Assembly: GCA_016938425.1 (NCBI GenBank)
Contig: JAFGUR010000194.1
Span: 1 to 18,057, forward strand
Source: Fusobacteriaceae bacterium
GTDB taxonomy: Bacteria; Fusobacteriota; Fusobacteriia; Fusobacteriales; Fusobacteriaceae
DNA length: 18,057 nucleotides
Reading direction: 5' to 3'
Part shown: piece after piece, positions 1 through 6,850 of the stretch
Layout: each line of letters starts with the position of its first letter
Position numbering within the stretch: the first letter of the stretch is position 1
The notes under the pieces: generated by a model
The model's input: the letters and a program-made list of their open reading frames with translations, nothing else
Told to the model about the DNA's origin: nothing
The model's database searches: none
Program-made: the position numbers and the translations under genes

Positions 1-47
1 ATAAATCTTTGATATTCAAAAAATGAATCATTAATAAAATATATTTT

Positions 48-1484
48 TTAAAGTTTAATTAAATTATATAAAGTTTTTACAATTTGTCCTGTCCCACCAT
101 ATGTATAAAAATCATATGGTGCATCTGTCCAAGAAGTTCCTGCTATATCCAAATGCACCCAAGGTATTTTACCAACAAATTTTTCTATAAACATACCTGC
201 TGTTATCGTCCCTGCGTATTTCCCACCAATATTTTTTAAATCAGCTATTTTAGATTCTAATAATTTCCCATATTCAGGAAAATTAGGCAATCTCCATAAC
301 CTTTCATCACTTAAATTTGCAGCTTCTTCTACCATTTTATAAAACTCATCATTATTGCTTATTGCTGCTGTTGTTGTTGTCCCTAGTGCTACTAAAGCAG
401 CTCCCGTTAAAGTGGCTATGTCTACAATTTTTGTAGCTTTTTCATTATTTATTGTATAATGTACTGCATCTACCAAAGTAAGTCTTCCTTCTGCATCAGT
501 GTTAAGAACTTCAATTGTTTTCCCTTGCATAGTTCCTATTATATCTCCTGGTCTATATGCATTCCCACCTATTGAGTTTTCACATGCTGCTATTACTGCC
601 ACTACATTTTTCTTTATTTTTTGAGAAGCAATGATACTTAATGCTCCAATTACTGTGGCTGCTCCACCCATATCTGATTTCATTGTATCCATTGATGTAC
701 TTGGTTTTAACGATAATCCCCCTGTATCATATGTTAATCCCTTCCCTACAAGTCCTGTTAGTTCAGAAGAAGTAGGGTCTCCTAAATATTTCATAACAAT
801 TAACTTAGGTCTATAGTAAGCAGCCCTAGAAACTGCTAAGAAAGCTTCCATCCCTAGTTCTTTTATTTTTTCTTCATCGTATACGTCTACAGTAAATCCA
901 TATTTTTCAGAAGCTTTTACAGCTTCTATTGCAAGAGTCTCTGGATAAATTACATTAGCTGGTTCATTTACAAGATTTCTTGCTAAAAAAACTCCATCTC
1001 TAATTGAAATTGCTTCATTTAATTCTTCCAAAGAAATATTCCCTAATAAAGAAACTTCTAATTCATCTAAATTATTTTTTTCTTCCTTAGATTTTTCTTT
1101 GTACTTATCAAATTTATATTCACTAAATAATATGCTTTCTGCTACCAATTTACCATTTTCAATAGACTCAGAAATTACTGCTATTTTTTTATTTTTTATT
1201 CCTTCTACTCCCTTAAAAATATTTGTTCTAAGAGTAAAATTATCTGATTTTTCTTTTTTCCCCAAACCAATTATGTTTAGCTCAACTAGACTATTATTTT
1301 CTTCCAATACAATAGATAATTTTTCTCCATTTTTAAATTTAAAATCTTTTTTCTCTATAACTTTATTAATAAAATCAACATGTTTTTCAAAATGTTTATT
1401 TATTAACATTTTCTCCTCTTTGTATAGGAAAAAATAAATTTCATCATATTTTTCTCCAATTTTACTAATTAAATTAATTATCAT
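48..1484 (-). CDS. pepA: Leucyl aminopeptidase (cytosol aminopeptidase, M17 family)
   Basis: A cytosolic two-metal exopeptidase that removes N-terminal residues, often leucine, from peptides during peptide turnover. The 478 residues are close to the usual length for the family. A variable N-terminal domain (about 1-150) precedes the catalytic domain. The M17 metal and active-site residues are all visible: K248 and D253 in VGKGLTYDTGG, K260 just after, D271 in DMGG, and D330, E332 and R334 in the family signature NTDAEGR. The ATG start has AAGGAGG a few bases upstream. The gene reads away from the FNT channel gene across a 392-bp spacer and nothing follows it in the window, so it looks monocistronic here. 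The identification is secure; the peptide preference cannot be read from sequence. Confidence 0.96.
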   Translation of the reverse strand: MIINLISKIGEKYDEIYFFLYKEEKMLINKHFEKHVDFINKVIEKKDFKFKNGEKLSIVLEENNSLVELNIIGLGKKEKSDNFTLRTNIFKGVEGIKNKKIAVISESIENGKLVAESILFSEYKFDKYKEKSKEEKNNLDELEVSLLGNISLEELNEAISIRDGVFLARNLVNEPANVIYPETLAIEAVKASEKYGFTVDVYDEEKIKELGMEAFLAVSRAAYYRPKLIVMKYLGDPTSSELTGLVGKGLTYDTGGLSLKPSTSMDTMKSDMGGAATVIGALSIIASQKIKKNVVAVIAACENSIGGNAYRPGDIIGTMQGKTIEVLNTDAEGRLTLVDAVHYTINNEKATKIVDIATLTGAALVALGTTTTAAISNNDEFYKMVEEAANLSDERLWRLPNFPEYGKLLESKIADLKNIGGKYAGTITAGMFIEKFVGKIPWVHLDIAGTSWTDAPYDFYTYGGTGQIVKTLYNLIKL

Positions 1485-1815
1485 TGTGCCTCCTTAAATT
1501 TTAAGCTCATAAATTTTAGCATTTTATTTTGAAGTAACTATTATTTTAAATAACTAAACAACAATAAATTATTAACTATGTTAACACTTAACCCCATTAA
1601 ACTATTGATCTAACTATTCAGCTATATAAAGTTTTATCTTTAAGTTATGCCTAAATAGTTACTATAAGTTTAGTATAAATTTAAATAGCCACATTATTCA
1701 TATAAAATTTCTTTGCTAACTTCGCCGTTTAAATTATACTATATTCATATATATTTTATCAAATTAAATTCACAAAAATATTGTTAACTTTTACTTAATT
1801 TATTTTAAGTTGAAG
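1485..1815. other. Divergent intergenic spacer, no gene
   Basis: A very A+T-rich spacer between the aminopeptidase gene and the FNT promoter. I see no ORF worth calling. A weak minus-strand promoter is possible, with TTGATA (complement of 1757-1762), an 18-base gap and TATAAT (complement of 1733-1738). It would give the aminopeptidase a leader of about 240 nt. No strong GC-containing hairpin is visible. Confidence 0.4.
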
Positions 1816-1844
1816 TTGACACAAATATTCCTTTGTGATATTAT
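1816..1844 (+). promoter_or_regulatory. Sigma-70-type promoter of the FNT channel gene
   Basis: TTGACA at 1816-1821 and TATTAT at 1839-1844 are separated by exactly 17 bases, a near-consensus housekeeping promoter. Transcription would begin near 1851, giving a short leader to the ATG at 1877. The -10 box lies inside the longer possible reading frame that begins with GTG at 1835, which argues against that upstream start. Confidence 0.8.
1820..1837. promoter_or_regulatory. Candidate operator dyad in the promoter spacer
   Basis: CACAAA (1820-1825), six bases, then TTTGTG (1832-1837) form a perfect 6+6 inverted repeat filling the gap between the -35 and -10 boxes. That is a typical place for a repressor site. 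The half-sites are oriented opposite to CRP (TGTGA/TCACA) and do not match the FNR dyad, so the cognate regulator is unknown. Confidence 0.5.
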
Positions 1845-1876
1845 TACCTAGATTAAAAATTATGTATGGAGGAGTA

Positions 1877-2659
1877 ATGGAAAAGATGTATTTAAAGCCT
1901 GTTGAAGTAGTTGATGAAATTATTGAGATGGCTGTAAAAAAAGCAAAAAATAAAGGTATCAATATATTTTTATTAGGTGCCTTAGCTGGAATGTTTATTG
2001 GACTTGCTTATATTGGTTATTTAACAGCAACACAAGTTCTGTCTTTGCATGACAAAGGAATCGCTAAATTGGTTGGAGCTTGTATTTTCCCTGTTGGAAT
2101 TATGTTAGTTTTATTTGTTGGAGGTTCTCTTTTTACAGGAAATAACTTAGTTTCAATTGCATATTTAGACAAAAAAATACCTATGTCAAAAGTTCTTATA
2201 AATTGGGTTATTGTATGGGCTGGAAATTTCTTTGGAGCTGTATTAACAGCATTTCTATTATCAAAAACAGAAATTTTTCATTCTCACGAATTGGTCGCAG
2301 CAACTGTTAGTTTAGCAGAACATAAAGTTGAACTTACTGCTGTTGAAGGAATAGTTAGTGGATTTTTCTGTAATATATTAGTAGCCTTAGCTGTTTGGAT
2401 GACTTATGCAGGAAAAGACTTAACTTCTAAATTACTTGCTTGTTGGTTCCCTGTGATGCTATTTGCTTTAGCTGGATATCAACATAGTGTAGCAAATATG
2501 TTTGTACTATTTATGGGTAAAATATTAGAACCAAGCGCATATGGTTTTGGTGTGATTTTTAAAAACCTATTTAATGTCTCAATAGGAAATATATTATCTG
2601 GTGGAATCTTTTTACCAATCATATACTATTATATTTATAAAATAAATCATAAACATTAA
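1877..2659 (+). CDS. Formate/nitrite transporter (FNT) family channel
   Basis: A pentameric inner-membrane channel for small monovalent anions such as formate, nitrite or hydrosulfide. The 260 residues contain about six hydrophobic segments. Family hallmarks are visible: GNFFGA at 116-121, LFTGN around T87 (the FocA Thr91 region), K150 (FocA Lys156 position), and the central pore histidine H203 in YQHSVANM. I chose the ATG at 1877 because GGAGGAG lies just upstream and because the promoter -10 box overlaps the longer frame starting at GTG 1835. The gene stands alone, with its own promoter and a terminator that begins inside its stop codon. Formate is a likely substrate in a fermenter, but FocA, NirC and HSC types cannot be separated here, so no symbol is given. 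Confidence 0.93.
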   Translation: MEKMYLKPVEVVDEIIEMAVKKAKNKGINIFLLGALAGMFIGLAYIGYLTATQVLSLHDKGIAKLVGACIFPVGIMLVLFVGGSLFTGNNLVSIAYLDKKIPMSKVLINWVIVWAGNFFGAVLTAFLLSKTEIFHSHELVAATVSLAEHKVELTAVEGIVSGFFCNILVALAVWMTYAGKDLTSKLLACWFPVMLFALAGYQHSVANMFVLFMGKILEPSAYGFGVIFKNLFNVSIGNILSGGIFLPIIYYYIYKINHKH

Positions 2660-2685
2660 AAAAGCTAGTAAATACTAGCTTTTTT
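2658..2685. terminator. Bidirectional intrinsic terminator
   Basis: A perfect 13-bp inverted repeat (AAAAAAGCTAGTA with its complement, 2-nt centre) is flanked by A6 and T6 tracts. It can end the FNT transcript and, from the other side, the minus-strand PilZ/DUF4250 transcript that stops at 2712. Confidence 0.85.
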
Positions 2686-2711
2686 AATGTTTAAATATTT
2701 TTCCTTGATTT

Positions 2712-2900
2712 TTAAGCGAAATGTCTTGCTTCCGAAAAATAAGAGAATCCACCTTTTTCTAAAACTTTTACTAAGTCTTCTTTGTCAATATCGTAATATT
2801 TTACAAGTTCATCTAAATCCCAATTTTCATCACGCATTTTCATATTTACTATCCCCAACAAAATATTTACATCCATAGTCTTATAATTTTTTAAATCCAT
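2712..2900 (-). CDS. DUF4250 small protein
   Basis: A 62-residue protein matching the DUF4250 pattern, with an MDxNxLLGIVNMKMRDE-like start and an acidic LDELVKYYDID stretch. The predicted character is a small, soluble, helical protein with no signal peptide or membrane segment. The family has no established function. The start has AGGAGG about 8 bases upstream. It lies 12 bp after the PilZ-like gene and is almost certainly cotranscribed with it, ending at the shared terminator. The family call is from memory of the motif. Confidence 0.75.
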   Translation of the reverse strand: MDLKNYKTMDVNILLGIVNMKMRDENWDLDELVKYYDIDKEDLVKVLEKGGFSYFSEARHFA

Positions 2901-2912
2901 AAAAAATCCCTC

Positions 2913-3533
2913 CTATACTTTGTTTGAAAATTTTAAAAGCATCTCTTGAACTTTAAATATATGATTAATAATCTGCTTTCTCTTATCTTCCTCTATGTAA
3001 TCATAAACAATATTACATATATAAGGCAACTTATCTCCTTTGTCAACTTTTTTTACCACTCCCTCTAAGTTCTCTAGTATAAAATCTTTTGAAAAAGGAA
3101 TTGTAACCAAAACTTCATCTTCATAAGATAATTCTTTATTCAATTGAACACAAATACTATTAGCACTAACATTTATTGATTCTCCTAATAATATATCTCC
3201 ATTTTTCTTCCTTACACTTACACCTATTGCTAGTGGCAATTTATAATATTCTTCTTTTTTAATTCTGTTGATTTGCTTTGGTATATTTAGAACTAATTTA
3301 TTTTCTTTATTTACTTCAATAATTGTAGCTTGAAATACCAAATTAAACTCATTCCAATCTTTTTGAATCGTTACATCTGTATTTTTTATAAACACTGCTG
3401 AAACTTTTTCAATCAAAAAAATACTTTTTTCAAAATCAATATCTAAAATCTTACTTTTAAAAAAATTTAAATCTCCTAAATTAGGTTTAATCATTAAATA
3501 ATCATTGATTTTAAATTGCTCTTTAAAAATCAT
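2913..3533 (-). CDS. YcgR-like protein with a degenerate PilZ domain
   Basis: A 206-residue soluble protein with an N-terminal YcgR-type beta domain (about 5-90) and a C-terminal PilZ domain (about 90-200). PilZ proteins normally bind c-di-GMP through RxxxR and (D/N)xSxxG. Here the first motif reads E94-E-Y-Y-K98 in place of R-x-x-x-R, and the second reads N121-V-S-A-N-S126, keeping N and S but losing the glycine. The fold seems retained, but canonical c-di-GMP binding is doubtful. The start has GAGGTGAT upstream. It is the first gene of a two-gene unit with DUF4250 and is divergent from a unit containing a diguanylate cyclase. No flagellar genes are in the window, so a motility role is not implied. 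Confidence 0.72.
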   Translation of the reverse strand: MIFKEQFKINDYLMIKPNLGDLNFFKSKILDIDFEKSIFLIEKVSAVFIKNTDVTIQKDWNEFNLVFQATIIEVNKENKLVLNIPKQINRIKKEEYYKLPLAIGVSVRKKNGDILLGESINVSANSICVQLNKELSYEDEVLVTIPFSKDFILENLEGVVKKVDKGDKLPYICNIVYDYIEEDKRKQIINHIFKVQEMLLKFSNKV

Positions 3534-3616
3534 AATATCACCTCAAGCTCAGTCTTATATTAGGATTTTATGCCATACATTTGAAAAAAACAACTTTTTT
3601 AATTTTTATTAACTTA

Positions 3617-3644
3617 ATTATACTTACTTTTTTTCTAAAAACAA
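3617..3644 (-). promoter_or_regulatory. Possible promoter of the PilZ/DUF4250 unit
   Basis: On the minus strand TATAAT (3617-3622) lies 16 bases downstream of TTGTTT (3639-3644). The -10 box is perfect and the -35 is moderate. It would give a leader of about 75 nt. Confidence 0.4.
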
Positions 3645-3679
3645 AAAATTCCATACATTCTGTATAAATATAATATTAA

Positions 3680-3709
3680 TTAGAAATTTGTACCTATTTA
3701 TGGTAAAAT
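3680..3709 (+). promoter_or_regulatory. Promoter of the rnmV-diguanylate cyclase unit
   Basis: TTAGAA (3680-3685), an 18-base gap, then TAAAAT (3704-3709) preceded by TGG, resembling an extended -10. The same 15 bases around the -10, TTTATGGTAAAATAT, recur at the promoter near 12911. Transcription should begin near 3716. Confidence 0.55.
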
Positions 3710-3720
3710 ATTAGACGTAT

Positions 3721-3795
3721 ATTGTAATGGTTTAGATAACAAATGAAGTATTTTTTTCTTTGTAATTCTTACTTCTTAACCTATTACAATTTTTA
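3721..3795 (+). promoter_or_regulatory. Structured 5' leader of rnmV
   Basis: The first part of the predicted transcript can close on itself. 3721-3732 (ATTGTAATGGTT) pairs with 3778-3790 (AACCTATTACAAT) with one bulged base. Inside it, GAAGTA (3745-3750) pairs with TACTTC (3770-3775), or alternatively ACAAA (3739-3743) pairs with TTTGT (3759-3763). A T5 tract (3790-3794) follows the outer stem, so the structure could attenuate transcription. It matches no riboswitch class I know. What it senses, if anything, is unknown. Confidence 0.4.
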
Positions 3796-3819
3796 ATCTA
3801 TAAAAACAGGAGATTTCAA

Positions 3820-4362
3820 ATGATAAAAATAATGGAAACTATTGTAGTAGAAGGAAGAGATGATGTCTCTGCTGTAAAAAGAGCTGTAGATGCTGAAGTA
3901 ATCGAAGTTAATGGCTTTGCTGTAAAAAAAATAAAAACTTTGGAAAAAATCAAATTTGCAGCAGAAAAAACAGGAGTTATTGTCCTTTGTGACCCAGATT
4001 TTGCTGGTGAAAAAATAAGAAATACTATTGAAAATTATGTCCCAAACGTAAAACATGCATATATTTCAAGAAAAGAAGGCGAAAAAAATGGAGATATTGG
4101 CGTTGAAAACGCTAATCCAGAAGCCATTTTAAAAGCATTAGAGAATGCAAGATTTAAAATTAGCGAAAAAGAAAACACCTTTACTACAGAGGATATGTTT
4201 TATTATTCATTAATTGGTAGTGAAAATTCAAAAGATTTAAGACAAAAAATTGGCAGTATTCTTAAAATAGGATATGCAAATGGGAAACAATTTCTTAATA
4301 AACTAAATCATTTTCAAATAACTAAAGAAGAATTAGAAAATGCTCTAAAAAACATAGATTAA
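3820..4362 (+). CDS. rnmV: Ribonuclease M5 (5S rRNA maturase)
   Basis: RNase M5 cuts the 5S rRNA precursor to its mature ends in Firmicutes and relatives, acting on the ribosomal protein-bound precursor. The 180 residues are typical of the family. The N-terminal Toprim domain shows the metal-binding glutamate E11 in VVEGRDD and the acidic pair D58/D60 in LCDPDFAGEKIR. GDIGVENANPEAI (91-103) is the usual family signature, and a helical C-terminal RNA-binding half follows. The start has AGGAG 7 bases upstream. It often neighbours the 16S dimethyltransferase gene ksgA in Firmicutes, but here it is followed 42 bp later by a diguanylate cyclase, presumably on the same transcript. Confidence 0.9.
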   Translation: MIKIMETIVVEGRDDVSAVKRAVDAEVIEVNGFAVKKIKTLEKIKFAAEKTGVIVLCDPDFAGEKIRNTIENYVPNVKHAYISRKEGEKNGDIGVENANPEAILKALENARFKISEKENTFTTEDMFYYSLIGSENSKDLRQKIGSILKIGYANGKQFLNKLNHFQITKEELENALKNID

Positions 4363-4404
4363 TCAATACTTTTCTTTTAAAAAAGCTTCTAAAGGAGTAC
4401 TATT

Positions 4405-5961
4405 ATGAATTTAAAAAGTAAATTTTTTATTTTAACAATACTTATGCTTCTTATTCCTATGATAGTTATTATTAGTAATTTTTATAACTATAGAGAAGAT
4501 TACTACAATAAAAAAGAAAAAGAAAATATTGAAAATAACATAAAATCTTTAGAAAACAATTTAAACCTATTAAATTCTCAAACAGAATCTCTTTTAAATT
4601 TTATTCTAAGAGAATTTAACAATGAAAATGAAGAAAAATACAAAACTTCTATGGCAAATTTAATAAAAGAAAAAAAAGAATATTTACTACTATACTATGC
4701 TCTTGAGAATACAGGAGATTTTTACGGTGTAAACAAAAATATAATTATTGATTTAAAAGGAAATTTAAATGCAAATAGACTTCCTAAAAATTATGATCCC
4801 AGAAAAAGACCTTGGTATTTAGAAGCAAAAAATAAGGGTGTATTTAGCCTAACTAATGTTTATTCAGATTTAATAACACACAACAACATTGCAACTTTTT
4901 CCATGCCTATATATAAAAATAATAAATTTATTGGAGTCATGGCTTTTGATATTGATTTAAAAATTTTTTCTGAAATGATTGGAATTAAGTATTTTTCTGA
5001 AACACCAACTTCTATAATTGATGAAAATGGTTATATAATAATTTCAACTGATCAGAATGAATTAGGTAAAAAAGCTAGTTATTTGAACAAACTTATTAAC
5101 ATCCAAGGTGATTTTATCTACAAAGAACAAGAATTTTTTTATAAAAAAATTGAAAATTCTAACTTTACTATTATCTCTAAAGCAGGAAAAGAAGATTTAT
5201 TTACAGAGTTTGAACCTTTAAAGAAAATGATTTGGATAATTAGTATTTTTTCAATTATTCTTTCTATCACTTCAATATTGTTTTTAGTAAGAGTTCTAGA
5301 AAAATTTTTAAAAAAATTAGCTCTAACTCTAGAAAATATTTCTGTAGGTAAATACGTTAATGAATTAAATCACTATAAATCATTTACACACAATCATAAA
5401 GAAATTTATTTAATCAAAAAATTATTAGATAAAATGAGTTATAAAATTCAAGAAAGAGAAAAAAAATTATATAAATTAGCTAATTTTGACACACTTACAA
5501 ATGTATACAACAGAAGATACTTGTTTAGAACTCTTGAAAAGAAAATTGGCAATTATAATGAAAATTTAATTATTGTTCTATTTGATTTAGATGATTTTAA
5601 ATCTATTAATGATAAATTCGGTCATCATATTGGAGATTTGGTTTTAAAAAATATTACTAAAATAGTAAAAAATCATCTAGTTTTAAACGAAGTTCTTGGA
5701 AGATATGGTGGTGAAGAATTTTTGATTATTTTTTCTAGCACTTCCTTTGAAAACTCACTAGCAATAACAGAAAAAATTAGAGAAAGTATTGAAAATATCG
5801 AGTGGGAAATTCCTCTCTTAAAAGTTACTGCCAGTTTTGGAGTAGCAAAATACAAATGTGGTTCTTTAGAAAAATTAATACAAGAAGCCGATATTTCCCT
5901 ATATGAAGCTAAAAATAGAGGGAAAAATCGAATAGCTTATCAAGAAAATAGCGTAATGTAA
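4405..5961 (+). CDS. Membrane diguanylate cyclase: Cache sensor + GGDEF
   Basis: Predicted to make c-di-GMP from two GTP in response to an extracytoplasmic signal. In the 518 residues, a transmembrane helix (about 6-25) leads to an extracytoplasmic double-Cache domain (about 35-270) containing the typical YDPRKRPWY stretch (130-138). A second helix (about 275-297), a HAMP-like linker (about 298-350) and a GGDEF domain (about 355-515) follow. The catalytic motif is intact as G435-G-E-E-F439, with metal-binding D394 in FDLDDFK. The RxxD inhibitory site normally just before the active loop is absent: V426 and E429 occupy the Arg and Asp positions. The start has AAAGGAG upstream. No EAL domain is present. 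The ligand of the Cache domain is unknown. Confidence 0.92.
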   Translation: MNLKSKFFILTILMLLIPMIVIISNFYNYREDYYNKKEKENIENNIKSLENNLNLLNSQTESLLNFILREFNNENEEKYKTSMANLIKEKKEYLLLYYALENTGDFYGVNKNIIIDLKGNLNANRLPKNYDPRKRPWYLEAKNKGVFSLTNVYSDLITHNNIATFSMPIYKNNKFIGVMAFDIDLKIFSEMIGIKYFSETPTSIIDENGYIIISTDQNELGKKASYLNKLINIQGDFIYKEQEFFYKKIENSNFTIISKAGKEDLFTEFEPLKKMIWIISIFSIILSITSILFLVRVLEKFLKKLALTLENISVGKYVNELNHYKSFTHNHKEIYLIKKLLDKMSYKIQEREKKLYKLANFDTLTNVYNRRYLFRTLEKKIGNYNENLIIVLFDLDDFKSINDKFGHHIGDLVLKNITKIVKNHLVLNEVLGRYGGEEFLIIFSSTSFENSLAITEKIRESIENIEWEIPLLKVTASFGVAKYKCGSLEKLIQEADISLYEAKNRGKNRIAYQENSVM

Positions 5962-6188
5962 GTCTTTTATGTCCCCATTATTTAAGCTATTTAGAAGTCA
6001 CAAAAACACATCAAAACTGAAGCTTATTCTCTCTTTAAAAAGAACAAGCTTCTTAAGCTCCATATTATAAAAACTGTAATTGACCTCTCTTATAAACTCA
6101 AACTTCACAGGTAATTGTAAAAAATTATTATGTTGAAAATCTATTCTACTTAAATTTTACAATTTCTTATAAGTACATGAAAAAATCG
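5962..6188. other. Spacer with inverted repeats, no gene
   Basis: The first half of a 462-bp gap before speD. GAAGCTT (6019-6025) and AAGCTTC (6046-6052) form a hairpin extended by TTCT/AGAA inside. It lies after the diguanylate cyclase gene but lacks a T tract, so it is only a possible terminator. AATTGTAAAA (6113-6122) and TTTTACAATT (6155-6164) form a second, widely spaced dyad. I found no ORF or recognisable RNA. Confidence 0.4.
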
Positions 6189-6217
6189 TTGACAAAATTT
6201 ATTTTTTTTGATAAAAT
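6189..6217 (+). promoter_or_regulatory. Strong promoter of the speD-speE-metK operon
   Basis: TTGACA (6189-6194) and TAAAAT (6212-6217) are separated by exactly 17 bases. Transcription would start near 6224, giving speD a leader of about 200 nt, long enough to hold a regulatory RNA. Confidence 0.8.
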
Positions 6218-6313
6218 CTCTGCTGATGTTTAATATTTATAAACTTTAAGTTAAATACTAGTCATTAAATAATTGATTTTTTTTTCAATTTTAATTTATT
6301 ATATTTAATTTTT

Positions 6314-6346
6314 AAAAAAACAGAGATGATTTCTCTAATTTTTTTT
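6314..6346 (+). terminator. Terminator-like hairpin inside the speD leader (candidate attenuator)
   Basis: AGAGA (6322-6326) and TCTCT (6332-6336) form a stem that continues, past a small internal loop, as A7 (6314-6320) opposite T8 (6339-6346). The T8 tract follows the GC-containing stem as in an intrinsic terminator. It lies between the promoter at 6189 and the speD start at 6424, so it would act as an attenuator. A second, AT-only hairpin (AATTGA 6271-6276 with TCAATT 6285-6290) precedes it. No classical SAM riboswitch core is visible. Confidence 0.5.
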
Positions 6347-6355
6347 AAAAAAAAG

Positions 6356-6389
6356 TTTAGTAATATTAACTTTTTAGTAAACGTTAAGT
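6356..6389. repeat. Degenerate tandem 17-bp repeat in the speD leader
   Basis: TTTAGTAA begins at 6356 and again at 6373, each followed by an AT-rich stretch containing TTAA, giving two 17-bp units. They lie between the attenuator-like hairpin and the Shine-Dalgarno sequence of speD. This could be a binding site for a regulator, or simply AT-rich coincidence. Confidence 0.25.
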
Positions 6390-6423
6390 GTTATTAATTA
6401 AAACTGGTTTAAATGGAGGGAAA

Positions 6424-6834
6424 ATGAATTTAGAAACTTTAGGAAGACACATATTAGTGGAATTCTACAATTGTAATGAGGAAACAATGAAAAGCCCTGA
6501 GCTTATTGAAAAATTTATGAATGAGGCAGCTAGACGAGCAAATGCAACTATCGTAAATTCTGTTTTTCATCATTTTAATCCTTATGGGGTTAGTGGAGCT
6601 GTTATTATTTCAGAATCTCACCTTGCTATACATACTTGGCCTGAATACGGGTATGCAGCAGTAGATGTATTTACATGTGGTGATAAAATTAATCCTTGGA
6701 TTGCTTTCGATTACTTAGAAGAGGTATTTGAAGCAGATCGAAGTGAATCTTTTGAAATTCCTAGAGGAATGGTTGAAAAAATAAGAAAATATTCTCCTAA
6801 AAATTTAGGAAAAATAACTTTTAAGCCTGAATAA
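6424..6834 (+). CDS. speD: S-adenosylmethionine decarboxylase proenzyme
   Basis: Decarboxylates SAM to the aminopropyl donor for spermidine synthesis, using a pyruvoyl group made by self-cleavage. The 136 residues match the short prokaryotic class. The cleavage site E64-S65 lies in SESHLAIHTWPE, so the alpha chain would begin at the Ser65-derived pyruvoyl. H70 and C85 match the processing and catalytic residues known in the Thermotoga enzyme. I start at the ATG at 6424 because GGAGGG lies directly upstream; a longer frame from 6388 adds 12 residues without a ribosome site. It is the first gene of an operon with speE (16 bp downstream), metK and a regulator. Confidence 0.96.
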   Translation: MNLETLGRHILVEFYNCNEETMKSPELIEKFMNEAARRANATIVNSVFHHFNPYGVSGAVIISESHLAIHTWPEYGYAAVDVFTCGDKINPWIAFDYLEEVFEADRSESFEIPRGMVEKIRKYSPKNLGKITFKPE

Positions 6835-6850
6835 AGAAGGAGGAAAATTA

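Noticed and set aside
14..28. Small ATTCA/TGAAT hairpin after the aminopeptidase gene as its terminator.
   Set aside because: The stem is 5 bp of mostly A-T and no T tract follows on the minus strand.
1099..1437. A 112-residue reading frame on the plus strand inside the aminopeptidase gene.
   Set aside because: It lies entirely opposite a well-supported gene, is hydrophobic/low-complexity in the way antisense AT-rich frames are, and has no ribosome site.
1835..1876. Longer N-terminus for the FNT channel starting at GTG 1835.
   Set aside because: The promoter -10 box (1839-1844) lies inside it and the good ribosome site serves the ATG at 1877.
3793..4056. An 87-residue minus-strand frame rich in Phe, Ser and Tyr over rnmV.
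   Set aside because: Its composition is that of an antisense shadow of a Lys/Glu-rich gene.
6216..6327. ATCTCTG at 6216-6222 is complementary to CAGAGAT in the speD leader terminator and looked like an antiterminator arm.
   Set aside because: It overlaps the end of the -10 box and lies before the expected start near 6224, so it should not be in the transcript.
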